A stretch of DNA of 64,000 nucleotides, taken from contig NW_024466307.1 of NCBI RefSeq assembly GCF_017591425.1, forward strand, positions 3,656,001-3,720,000, given 5' to 3'. This DNA comes from Ochotona curzoniae (taxonomy: Eukaryota; Chordata; Mammalia; Lagomorpha; Ochotonidae). Position numbers and translations under genes: made by a program. Shown here piece by piece: positions 46,912 through 59,826 of the stretch; position 1 is the first letter of the stretch; each line of letters opens with the position of its first letter. Below the pieces are notes generated by a model. It ran no database searches. It saw nothing but the letters and a program-made list of their open reading frames with translations, and was not told the DNA's origin.

Positions 46912-49900
46912 ATGCTATGGGGTGTGTTGAACAGTGTTTCACAGGGTGCTGGGAACTGGACTCATTTCGGGAGTAATTTGCACACCTGCATCTGGAAAAA
47001 TTATTGAAAGGTTTTCTTTGTGAGAAGTATGCAGGCTATCAGATTTGGAAATGTTAGAGGCTTTTTCTCCATTTTAGAATTATTTTTTAAAAACCATGTC
47101 TCTAAATCATTTGAAATTTTAAGAATTAGTGTGACAGAACTGCAAAATTAAATGCTAACATTGGTGTTGTGAAATGTTTATAATCATAATCTTAAGATAT
47201 CTCATTAGATTTTTTTATATATAAATAAGTTCACATGTGGTACCGTGTATCAGGCATTCTTGGTGTTGTCTTCCTTGAAGTTCTTTTTGCTGTTTTTATT
47301 ATTTCTATCTATTCACATTCAAGTCTAAGGCAAGTAGAAAGCCAATGTCTAACTAAAATGATGTAAAATTAAGGTGCTGATGACATTATTAATATAACAT
47401 TAAAGATTTTGAATAAGGTTGTATAAGACATAAGTAAGATTTTAAGACAGATCATTTTTGACCTCCAAGTTAGAACCCTTTTGCTTGGTTTCTTCATTGA
47501 GAACTTTGTATGTGATTGTTCACAGCTTTCAGAAATCATACCCGTCTGATTCATTTGTTGTGCAGTTCTGTTTGTGCATTACAGAAATGTACTTGGAGCC
47601 AGAGATTTATTGTCTAAATATTATGGTGTATTGGAGAGGGTCAAGAATCAGGGACACTGACTCTGAGAGAAGAGATTACCAGCCAAGTGCCAGTGTTTAA
47701 ATCACTGATTGCGCAGTCATCACTTTTTACAAGATAAAGTTTACAGAAGATAGTCTCAGAGCAGTTGTGAAATTGCTTACTTCTTCAGCATTTTCTAATT
47801 ATGCAGAAAAATTGCTGTCAGCTTGTCCAGCACAGATCCCATCCCATTCCTCCCACGAAGTCTTCCGGCGTGCTTCCGCTTTGTGGCCAGCTGGAAGCAC
47901 AGTGACATAGTATCTGGGGCCATTGGGAGCCTTCCAGAGGGCCCCCCCCCCTCTCCACCCCCGTCTCCTGCGACAGTCCCCAAAGCCACACACTTCTGAG
48001 GACACAGCTGGCAGGGGGATGGCCTCACCTAGATCACTCAGAGTATTCCAAAATAATTATTCATTCCTGAAGGCATTATCAAGATCTTTATCTGCTACGC
48101 AGCTGTTTTCATTTACCTTTGAATGATTCTGTTGTGTGGAATACAATAAATGAAGCAGTTTCTCTCTAATTGATGTGGATATCTCAAGATCAGACATAGC
48201 CACAATTCCAAGTGTCCTGTGCAGGTGCAAGAATCATGCGTGGACATCTGTCCTTTCATACCCCTTTTCCCATATTTCTTCCCTTTGAACCCTGACTACA
48301 TGGGCGCACCGGCCTGCTAGGTCTCATGCTCAGGGAATTGAGTCTCACTGCTAACCTTGAAGTGATTCTTGCCCAGGATGATGAGCTCACAGGAACAGTG
48401 ACCCACTCTGTGGTAGCTTACGTGCTGCCCTGTCCTTCACTTCCTGGAGTCACATAAGCTCTGCAAAGACTGGCTCCTCCATGGCCTTCTATTGATTTGT
48501 TAAGAGCATGGACTTTTGATACCTGCCATGGCCGCAGAGCAGCACGCTGGCATCTGTGCTTGCTATGCCAGCCTTTCAGGCTGCTGCTTGCCTGCAGAAT
48601 TTTGGAGCAAACCCTAGAAGTGGGTGGAGCTAGTGCCTCACCTGTAAGTGGTCCCTTTGTGGACTCCAGCCATGGCCTCACTACCAGAGAGACATTCTTG
48701 ACTCTGCAGGAAGCGGCACTGGCTTCTCCCATCCCTTGCCTGCTTTGCAATACCCAGAGAATCCACTTCCAGTGCTCAGTGGACCAAAGAAAAAAAAATA
48801 TATAGCTTATTTTCCTTTCTGTAATGTGAAGAAAAAACCCTGATCTCACTGTTTGTGGATTATTACTGAGCTTAGCACTGTGTTAGTGCCCAGAGGCTGG
48901 CTTCTTCAGAGGTCCTTATCAGTGAAACATTTTGTGATAGCAGCATGTTCCTGAAGACACAGACACATGCTTTCACACACATGTAGAATCTAAGCTTTTT
49001 AAGTGGCTGTGAATAGTCTCATTAACCTGTTGACTTCAGTGAACAACATTAAGACATTGAAAAGCTTTTCCAAAAGTGGAAGTGTTACAATGAAAGAGAG
49101 CCACATTGACTTGTCTACTTCATAAAATAAACCAATACTGATTCTTTCTGGCAATCGCCCTTGTTACAACTTGTCACAATCAAAACTGCTGAAGGAAAGG
49201 CGCAGACCAAGGACACACACCACTGACTGCTATGACATTTAGCTCGAGAGAGGGACGCACACAGCCAATCCAGAATTGTCTCCAGGTAAATTACAGCCTG
49301 CTGCAGCTGTTACAGTGCTAAGAGGGGAGCACAAAACAAACATGAACCGTGGGCTCCGCTTCCAAGCCCATATGAAATGCCTATGGGGAATCAGTATCAT
49401 TACAATTAAATAACACTTTGATACACACACACCCGCACACATACAACTAGGTAGATAGTGTCACTGTGTGTTTGTGTGACAGTGTATGAGTAGCAGTGTA
49501 GCCAGCAATGGAATCACTGGAGGCAGGAGTTAACCAGTACTATGTAAGAGGGAAGAGATGCAAGGCCTTTAAAAAAAATCAGAGGGGTATGCAGAAGTTA
49601 CTGAAAGCCAGTATCAGCCTGTTCCTTCCTGAACTAGCTTCGGCAGTAGGACCAAGGAGTTCCACGTGTAATCAGCTATTTCTAAATTCAGCAGGGATCC
49701 CACAGGCCCACAGCTTCCTTCAGAAGCAGGATGCCTCCTTAAGATCCCCCTTTATCCAAGCAGGTCACGGCTGCCAGATGCTTAGCCAGGTGCCCAGGCA
49801 GGAGTGTGTGCACCACTGATTAGGATGCGTGCGTACAGAGTGCCTTCTGTGGTCTGAATGTTTCTGCGGCGACTTCCTGTGACGTATTGTGGTTCAGCCT

Positions 49901-52640
49901 TCCACCCTAGTGAAGGTAAATGCCACACATTTTCGAAGAGTGCCTGTACGCTTTGGAAGTTGGTGGAAAGGTTTGTGACTTTTAAATTCAAGTGAATATT
50001 GACTCAGCAAAGATTACAGAGCAGGTGCTCAAAATTGGGAACTGTAGGGTTAGTCTGTGCTTTGCTTAGTGGCCATGCAGACCCTGAGATTTCTTAATTT
50101 ACTCATTAGGTTTTTTGCAAGAAAATGGATCTTACTATTATGATGCAGATTGATAATTCCTAGACTTTGACCCATTCACCACAACACAGAGTCTAGGAAA
50201 TAATGAAAATTTTGAGACTGTCTCCAAAAGCTCCTAGATGGTGCATGTTATCTTTTAACTTTGCTTTTTTTTTTCAAATGTTTTTAAGATTTCTCATAAA
50301 TGCATACCCAGGCTTACATGTATACATAGACTTCTACATAAAGGGGAACTTCAAAATGTTCATAGACTATAAAATTAAAAGATAAGTTTATTCTGGCTCA
50401 GAAAATACAGATATTAGTTATATACATATATGTCTACATATGCGCATAGTATATATATTTGATGCTTAAGTACTTACAGTGTGCTAACTACACTGGAAAT
50501 GTATTTTTTGATGTGCCATCTGTGTAGGGTGCTGTGAAAGAACATGGGTAGGTAGTAAGTTTCTGCTCTAGGAAGAAGCTGTTGATGTAGTGGCGTCTTT
50601 GCGTCTTTGGAGAGGGACCCGTGTTGTTAGCATCCTGGTTCACTGCAGCCGTTTGATCCAGAATACATTATGGAAAATCTGTAGGTCTCAGTGGTTAAAT
50701 CATTGACAGTGCAAAGTAATACCTCAGCCTCACGAGATGGTGGGAAGAAGGAGGGGGTATCTGGAGCGCTCATCGATGCCAGGCCCTGGGGTAGGCCATT
50801 TGTATATTCAGTACACCTTGTCGGACTGCAACGTACCACATGCTGAGCCTAGTACCTGGGATTACTTAGTACAAATGAATCCCCAATCAGCTCTAGGAGC
50901 TATTTCATTCTGAACCTTTCAGGTTGCTTTGTACTAAGTAGATTTAAAAGTTGAATCATCTTAAAATCCAAGGTGATCTGTACCACTAGAAGCCCCCTAT
51001 AACTGCTCGTGGGTATCTGCTTGCCAGAAAGTGCTTGGTAATGTGTTAATCCTCTGCAGGTTGTGTTTGGCTTGGGGTAACCATATAGGGTGCTACTCAG
51101 AGGGGGTCGCAGCCCTTGCAGACAATGTAAATGTAGCATTGATCCTATAGCATTGAAGAGACCTACAGAGATAATGCGTTGGCATCACCGCCTTTGGTCA
51201 TCAAGGAAGCCTCTCATTCTCTACACAGGGATTCACTCTTCTTTTTCAGTACCTCTTAGATCATCCCTTGGTGCAGGGACTGCAAACTGGACTCCCAAGT
51301 CCAAACAGTTAGGGCAGGACCATAGCCAAGGAAGAGAGACATGCCTGTGACAGGAGCAAGGGGATAAAAAGGGGATAAAGAGATATTGAGAGTTCATTTT
51401 CATGAGATAAAACTGAATTTTATGTTTTTAAAATCACATTGCCTGTCTTTGCCAGTTTAAGGAAAAGGATAATACTACCTCTCAGTGAGGCCCACTGTTC
51501 ATGTGTAAAAATAGTTGGTGCTGAAGTGGGTTCATGGATAGAGCAATCCCAAGGATGAGGCTGAGGTTGGTGGGGCAGGGGAGGGTGTTGGTGATAGCTT
51601 GTAGAGAGCCATGATACATTTTTTTTTTCATTTGGAGTTTTTACTCAGTCACGACTGAGGTAATAAGAACTGTTATAACGCGTTCTTTTGCCTGGGGACG
51701 GATGATTGCGAGCTGTTTTACTGCATTACGGCTGACATTGCTTAGAGGTGCAGCACTGGCCTTTGAGATTTTAAATCAGGAGACTCAAGAAAGATATAAC
51801 TTTGCTTAAAGGGAGTGATTTGACCCTTTGTAGGAGGATAAATCAAGGAGAATTATCTAAATTCTTGCCAGAATGATTGGGGATGATGTAGACAGTGTGT
51901 GCATCTCACGATGAAATAGGAGATGTTAAGAGTGAGAGGAAATGTTTGATTGTATTTCGGAATCCTTGTCTGTGAAAATCTGATGCACAGTGCTCCTGGG
52001 CTACCAGAACGTTGCTTACTTGCATGTGTAATCTGTGCACAGGAGGTGCCTAGCCTGGCTTGTGGTGACTTCCGGTGTGCTCTACAGCACGAAGCTCCTG
52101 TGTTGACAAGGGCAATTGTGGCTGCCTTAGGACTTTGTGTGTGGCATGTCTTGGTTTCCCCTGGATGATAAGGGGAAACGAAACACTCAGGTGTGTTTCT
52201 GGAGAGCCATTCCCGTTGACTCGGTGTAGAAGGCTTGTCCCTCTCTGCTTCCACGGGGCCTCCCCACTCTCTGCAGGTAAACATTTTGTGCTGGTCTCCT
52301 CACACTGCCCCAGGAACAGAATTTCAAGGTGTGTTGATGTAAAGCCCCTCTGAGCCAGAGAAAAGAAAAAATATAATGCATAGCTCAGTTGGGAAGGGCA
52401 AGAGGGAATAATTAGTAGGCAAGAAAGGGTAAAATAAAGGCTAACTATTCACTTTAATCAGAGGAAAATTAGAGGCAAATCAACTCTAAGGTAAGAAGCA
52501 TCTTGAGCAAGCACAGTCCCAGGAATTGCAGGGAACTCTGGGCGATCCTCCCTTAGGGAGCACCCACCTGACTCACCTGGGGGGAGCCAGATCTGCCCAC
52601 ATGAGCTAGTGCTGCCAACCACCATGAGGCCACCTGAGTT

Positions 52641-52975
52641 AATTTTTTTTAAAGATTTATATTATTTATATTGTGAAGTCAAATATACAGAGAGGAAAAG
52701 AGACAGAAGATCATCTTCCATCCAATGATTCGTTCCCCAAGGGGCCACAATGGCCAAAGCTGAGCCAATCTGAAGCCAGGAGTCCGGAGCCTTTTCTGGG
52801 TCTCCCATGTGGGTGCAGGGTCCCAAAGCTTTGGGCTGTCCTCAACTGTTTTCCCAGGCCACAAGTAGAGAGCTGGATGGGAAGTGCTGCCACTGGGATT
52901 AGAACTGACACCCATATGGGATCCCAGTGTGTGTAAGACGAGGACTTTAGCCACCAGACTACTTTGCCAGGTCCA
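52641..52975 (-). mobile_element. CSINE, minus strand
   Basis: The element is full length and flanked by 14-bp repeats AGGCCACCTGAGTT and AGGCCAGCTGAGTT (52,627-52,640 and 52,976-52,989). The body shows 'aaatatacagagaggaaaag', 'ccatccaatgattcgttccc' and a head at 'ctactttgccaggtcc'. Confidence 0.93.
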
Positions 52976-55900
52976 AGGCCAGCTGAGTTCTTAAGTGCAT
53001 CCCTTGTGACTTTGAGGTACAGCAAGTCTTGGACCCAACGGGTAAGCCAAAGGTCCTGAGGAAGCTGGAGAGTGGCCTGCCAACACCAGGTGCTTGACAT
53101 GGCTGACTGCGCTGTACCGATTTTGAGGGAGAATTTTGACTCAACCTTCCCAGAGTGGGAGGGCGCTCTTGATCAGTTTTGGGGGAGTGCACTTTTTGTT
53201 CTGCATGCTAAATGGATCCATCAATATGATTGAAAGTAGAATTCTATAGCAATGAAACGCATCTTTTTGGAACTTCCAGGAATAATCAAATTGAATCCGA
53301 ATACTAGCAGAGTGAGGAGCACCACAGGCCACACTTGGTGTCCTTTCCCACAAACCTGGCGATTGCAAGGAATTTTGTCTTCTGGAGTCTCTTGACCACA
53401 CTGCTCAAGAGCGTTTGTTCAATGAATGTTTACATTAGAGACAAATAGTGGTTACTGACTTGATAAAAGCCTATGGGGATTCGGAAAGAAAAGTAATGAT
53501 TAAAAAAAATAGTGTGAAGATTGTGCTTGAACATTGAAGTGGCCTGAAGTTTCCTAACCACAGAAGGTCTGCAGTGTTGGAGTTCTTGGTGTGATCCTTG
53601 CGTTGCTCTGCTTGCAAAGAGCAGTTTCTTCAGTGTGAGATACAGATCTCACCAAGAGTCAGCTCAGTGGAATGTGCAATGAGTACCTACGCAGGTGTTG
53701 TTCACTGAATTCCTCAAAGGCGAGGGGGCAGGCGGGGAAGGAAGCGAGGGCCCTGCGCGATTCAAAGATCCCTCCTTCACTTTCATGATAGAGAATGGGG
53801 TTTAGCCAGGTGAGACCAAAAATGTACATATATAGGCATGAGAACAACTAGGAAATCTGGAAAGACACGGTCAGCTTGTAGAGACGCTGTTAGAAGTGCG
53901 GACTTGAGCTGGACCCTTTCTAAGTCCCTGGGGTGTTTTCATGGAGGATGTGTCAGGGCTGCTCAAGACGGCATGGGAGCATCTTCCTGAGCACGGCTGC
54001 GGTGGCAATGAGGAAGGGCTGTGGTGCTGCACACCCGCCAGCAGAAAGGCAGGGAACAGGAGGAAGGCCTGTCGCAAGAGACCAGGCGGAAGAGGTAAAC
54101 CATGGAGGGCTAGGCTGGGCATAATTAGAAAATAGAATGGTGCTTGGTAAAGCTGAGCGTGGCAGCTGTAATTTTAGTAGCTAAACAGGATCTCAGCGTA
54201 TTTCTGAGAGCCTTTCGCTTTACTGTCCATCCTCGAGCATTTCTCAGTTTCAAATGCTTGACTTGGTTTTTAAAATTTTTTTGGTGTATGTCTAGCATCT
54301 GTGTAGCAAAGCATTTGGCCATGTTAGAGCACTAAAGTGAAAAACGAGACTAAAAATAACCCCCAGGGCTATTTTTTGGTTCAACTTCCCCATTGTTAAT
54401 CTTATTTAGGGAACATTGCAAACCTGAGTAAGCTGGCTTGCTTACACATTTGGTGTAGTTTTTAATCTCATTGCTCAGCAGTGACTGGACACCCCCAGAT
54501 TACTTGAGGATACTCTCCAGGAAATCCCTTGCTCTAAGAACTCCATGTTGTGAAGCCCCTTGGGCTGTTGCCGGAACAAGCAGAGCCCACACCCAACGCT
54601 CAGTCCTTCAGCACTCTTAGCTCAGACAACTGTGTCTAAACTCATTCTTTCCACTTGAAGGAGCAGCATTACTTCAGGATTATCTGCCAAGGTTATGGGA
54701 AAAGGAATGATTCTCATCTATCATCCCCATGGCATATTGGCTTCTTAACAGTGATGCCTGTCAGAAACACTCATGGTGTTTACATTCATTCATTACCCTT
54801 TCTGGGTGTAGAATCCGTGAACTGGGAAGCCCCAAGCTCCTTGTTCAGCATGAGAAGGCTGTCAGGGTAGATCATATGCCTGAATGGCAAGCAGAACCGA
54901 CCTCAGTGGACAGTGCTGAGCGAGAGGCGGGCTATGAAATCCAATGTGGATCTTCCAGACCTTCTGTAACTTGCAAGAAGGTTGAGCATAAGCAGTTCCT
55001 GTTTTTTCAATCTTTGAAACCACCTGGCTAGATCTGGGGAGGGTATTTTCAGTGTTGACCTAATGCCATCTTTGGAATCTATCAGATTGAGTGTTGCCAT
55101 TCTCAAATGTCTCAAATCCTGACAATGTCGGGCATTTAGGATTTCTGAAGTCACTGGATAGATAACTGCTGGAGATGGTTTTCTTCCCTTCTGAAGGTTC
55201 CAGTTGGAGTTGTTTTATTTTATTTAAGAATATATTAAAGGTGAGGGATTTGGGAACATTTGTTTTTGTCTGGTTACTGGGTCTGTGATTGACAGTGTAT
55301 ATACATCTTAAGGAATATCAAGCTTCTTAAAATTCTACGGGTTTTTTTCAACTGCTTCAGCATGGCTGTCTGCTGTATTCTTGAAATAAGAAAACAAAAT
55401 CTTTGTTACCTGTTAAAATTAAATCCATTTCAATAAAGACATGTGAGCTAATATATCTGTGCTGAGCATGTTGGTATAAGTTACATTTAATTAAAAGCTC
55501 TTAAACTGTGAAATTCCCTGAAGAGACCATGAACGTTAGCCAGCTGCCCATGCATCAGAGCAACTATGTTTTTTTGTCTGGTATTAGTATGACTGGAAGA
55601 CTTGTGCAATGTCTGTAGAACTCTGCAATGAAGTACTTAAAAATACTTGGTGAATAATCTGAAGTCAGTTAGCAATAAAGCTTTGTGTGAAATGCTATTA
55701 AAAAAATCTATTAACCATGGTACTAGTATATTCAAGTCAAGCTGTTAAAATATATTCCTATAAACATAGAAAAGATTATACATACACTCAGTAGAGTTCT
55801 GTGGTTTTCAGTCTTGAAATCCAAATAAAAGTTATATTACCCTCGGAGTGAAACTCTAAAATAGAGCAGTCTTTTCTAAGGACTTGTGCATCGGAGAGCC

Positions 55901-56525
55901 AGGAATGTCGGTAACTCCAGTAGGTTGCTCTGCTCACATGAAATAGAACAGATCACAATGCTGCACTGAGACACGTTCATGAAAGCACAGGGGTCTCTCC
56001 TACTCTCCCCATCCCCAACTCCCTACCAAGAACCTTTCTTGACTTGCAATAATTATAGGTGTTTTAAGACTCTGGTGATCTGGGTGCTGATCTGGGGTAG
56101 CGAGAATAAAGGAAGATGACGAAGTAATTTCAGAAGGTGAATAAACAAAGCGCAGCAGATGCGATTCAGTGTGCTGCATGGGAGTCATGATAGAAACAGC
56201 TTCCTGCTGCTATGCCAGGAATGCACCTGTCTTTAAAGATTTCACATCGCAGCCTCCCTGTGCCACAGGGAAAGGATAGCAGAGCTAGCTGTGTGAACAG
56301 GATAAAACGTAGATAGATGTGCAAAGATTTTTTTTTTGAAAGAAAAATTTAGCTTCAAAACTCCACATGGTTAACACTTCTCCAACCTTCACACTCAGAT
56401 TAAGAAATCTAATCACACTATTTGTAGGTTGACATGACTTTTTAAAAAAGTGACTGTTAGCTGTTTAATTGTGAGAATAGTGCATTCCTAAACAAGAAAC
56501 ACAGTAGTTTCAACACTCACTTTGC

Positions 56526-56591
56526 AATCTTCGCTTTATTTTTCCATTTAGTAAAATCTTTTTCACTAAATGGAAAAATAAAGCGAAGATT
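56526..56591. repeat. Perfect 27-bp inverted repeat with 12-nt loop
   Basis: The arm at 56,526-56,552 (starting AATCTTCGCTTTATTTTTCC) is the exact reverse complement of 56,565-56,591. The 12-base loop is AAAATCTTTTTC. There is no flanking repeat family that I recognise. Confidence 0.96.
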
Positions 56592-56977
56592 ACATGATGT
56601 AAGGATTTGTTTTTGTTAGATTACAGCGTCTCTTGGGAGAAGTTGTGTGGACATACTGTTCGCCTCACTATGGATATCCTATACATCATGTTCGAAACTC
56701 ACATACATACGAAGTATTTGTAATGTATACCAAATGAGCATATTATTTATAGATGTCTTCTGTTTAATTGAAACTTACCATGATGTGATAATGGTTCTCA
56801 AATGTATTGGCAAAAACGTTTGTTTCTGAATAGGGAGGGAAAAGACTTGAACGTGTACTCAACTCGGTGACAAGTTTCTTCCTCACGGTCTATGATATAA
56901 TTCCATTCACTAGGTGTTGTGCAAGCAATTAGCTAGTAGAAAGACACATCATGATTGTGGTAGTGATTTTGTGTGCC

Positions 56978-56999
56978 AAAAAAAAAAAAAAAAAAAAAA
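56978..56999. repeat. 22-nt poly(A) tract
   Basis: An uninterrupted run of A follows 'gtgtgcc'. I find no identifiable retrotransposon body directly upstream, so it is either a bare tract or the tail of an element too old to recognise. Confidence 0.95.
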
Positions 57000-59826
57000 C
57001 TAGTATGAAAGTGTGCTATGCTTGTGAAATGCGTGTGACATGGTATCTCCAAAGCATGGTATTTATTTGGCTAGAAAATGAAGTATGCTACATCCAACAG
57101 CCGCCATTTTTTTGGTGAAAAGTTCTGCTATGATGATTTAAAGTGCCATGGAAGTCTTAGTGGATTTTTTGAGCAACAGGGAGTGTTCGAGTTCTTTATC
57201 TGAGAGGAAAATGGAGTGAATTGTGTAGACTTCCCTAAGTGGCTAAGTTTGTAAGTTAACAGTTAACTAGATTATGTGAAGTGTTGATTTACAGGTGGTG
57301 TTTTAAATCAACTCCTGTTGATTTTTCCCAGCTTTCCGTGCCCCTCCTGGCCATCTACCCACGTCTCTGTGCTCAGAATCTGCACACTGACGTGTGTCGG
57401 GTCCCTCCTTCTCTCTCTCCGTTGCACTTCTTCAGACCCACTGCTGCCGCACTCGACAAAGCCTCCACCCAGGGTTATGCATTAGGAGACCAGAGGATGC
57501 GGGCACCTGCGATTAATTTTAGTCAGGAATTTATTTATTTTAATACAATAGCCAGGAGTTACTTTTTTCCCTATTCACGGGTGACAAGTTTGAAAATATT
57601 TACAATTGAGCGATTTCCTTCTTTATCGTCATGTCTGGCTAACGAAGGCTGAATGAATAGTTAGTATTAACTCCAATATTCTGTAATATTGTGGCAATAA
57701 GCAGAATACAGAGTGCATTTCAGGAACCTGAACACAACACTTTTCAATAGTGAATTCTAGTTCTATTTATGCCCAATGAAACAGAAGTGATGGAAGGAAA
57801 CAGGTAAAGGCATGCACATCTGTAAAAATCAGATTGTTTAAAGTTGCACAGAGTCCAGCATAAGTCAACTGTACTTAAATAGTATTTACCATGGTATGAG
57901 TGATTTCTTGGTTTAGTAATAACTAAAATTATTCATGTGTTATTTCAAGAGATTCATATGTGAAGCAGTCATTTAAAATGTCAACTTTTCTTTTTCAGTG
58001 AAGCAAGGACTATGTTCAGTATAGGTTGTGTTAAGAAGGTATTGTTATCTGATTTTATTTTGTCTGTTTTAGAACATGGGAGATACAAAATCAGAGTAGC
58101 AACTTTAGGGGCTTAACATTGAACACATTTATTCTTTAGAAGTTTTAAAAGTGCAGAGTATTGATTCGTTCTTTTGAACTTGACAGTTAAGAATACTTGC
58201 AACACTTGTACGTTGTTTCTATTTTTTACAGTGTGCTGGAGTTACACATTTGTTTCACATCCATTTGAATGCGCCGTGGTTAGCTTGTCTGCTTGGAGAG
58301 CTGCGTGTATGCGATGGGAGGGGACGATGTTAGGCGTGGAGTGCAGTTGTGAGAGTACATAGGAAACATGCCGAGTTCCAGGAAGAATGACCCAGCTCTG
58401 CATGAATACTATTTTCAGTGAGATCATTTGGTAAAGATATGCTGGAATGTTTTTGTTAGAATGAAAGATAAATTCAATTACATCTTCTGATTACATGAAT
58501 GTCTTAATGGGTTTTTTTTTTTTTTGGCTTTTTACATTTTAAGCAATTTAGGAAACTCACATGGAGTTTGTATTGTAGTTCATCCACTTGTGTTGCTGTG
58601 AAGGCATGGTAGACTAGCACAGGAGAAGTGACAGTCCCTCTCCACCAGCCTCTGCGTTCACTGTCGGTCCCTAGAGTGAGCAGGCAACCCTTAGCTCCCA
58701 CGCATGCAGGATGGCTGTGTGGGTGCTCTGTCACCGTGCTTCTTCCCCAGGCATCTCCTGGGCTGGCCTGAGCACGTGTGGCATGTGTTGCAGCTAGGCC
58801 AAAGGATGGGTTCTGCAAGAGCCTGTGGGCCTGCGGGTCTGTCAGCAGAGCTGAGTGATCCTTCCTGCCCTTCTCGGGTCCATGCCTCCGTGTCCCTCCG
58901 CACAACTGCGTCACCTAAGTGGGTCACTTGCAGGGACAGTACACAGGAATCCTACCTAGTGCCCAAGGCCAGGAGCTCTGTGTTGGTGCGAAAGTTAGTG
59001 GGACTGCCTTAGTTATCGGTGCCCGTGGGACAAATGACAGCCAAGGGAGGGTTCTGAGGGCAACCTGTTGTCCGAGACATGGGAATCCTTAGTGTGACTC
59101 TTTTGAGCTTTCTTCGGAATGAGGTCAGTAAGATTTCACTCGGTTCTCAATTCTCGTCCATCGTCTCTCACAAAGGATAAATGTGGAAAGTGCCGAAATA
59201 TCTTCCTGGTCCTTTCAGCACACCCTCCCAGGGGCCGCGGGTTTTGTGAGTGGGATGTGTCTAGCCCGTGCCTCAGTGTTGTGGTGGGAAGAGTATGCCA
59301 TTGCGTCGTGAAAGGATACATGGAAACTTCTCCTAGATTTTCTACAATCAGTCTTCTCTGGGGCCAATTATGAAGAGGTCAGGAGGAATCTTCTGTCCTT
59401 AATGAAGACAGTGTGCCTACACATCGCTGAACCCACAGGGCAATAGGCAGTTGTTTTTCACATGTGATCTGAGGCAACGGTCTTTGCTTTTACAGTTCAA
59501 GATGAACCCTCACGTGTCAAGACTGCTGTGTCTATGCGATTCCTTGCTTCCTTTTAAGGGTTTTGTTGTTCTGTGAATAAACACACTGAAGAGTTTTCAG
59601 AACCTGTGTCTATAACGTGAAGTGGATTTTGCTTTTCCAATTGTTTGTCTAAAATAGCCAGGCTGAAGACAGAACCGTGCATGGGAGGGTGAACGCCCTG
59701 GATTGTGCAAAGATTTGAATTCTTTTTGTTTATTTGGGCATGTGACGAGGTTTGCTGTCGATTTCTTCTGTCGTACACTGCCAAAGCTTCTATTTAAGTA
59801 TTGTGAAAACTCTTTGTTTCTTTCAG

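Larger units (their letters stand above)
44321..59826 (+). other. VCAN: VCAN intron 7
   Basis: The largest intron in the window is 15.5 kb. It is notably poor in young SINEs (one CSINE at 52,641) and mostly AT-rich. It has a perfect palindrome at 46,879, a 27-bp inverted repeat at 56,526 and a 22-A run at 56,978-56,999. The many 60-140-codon open frames have no recognisable protein character. The acceptor is 'gtttctttcag'. Confidence 0.9.
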
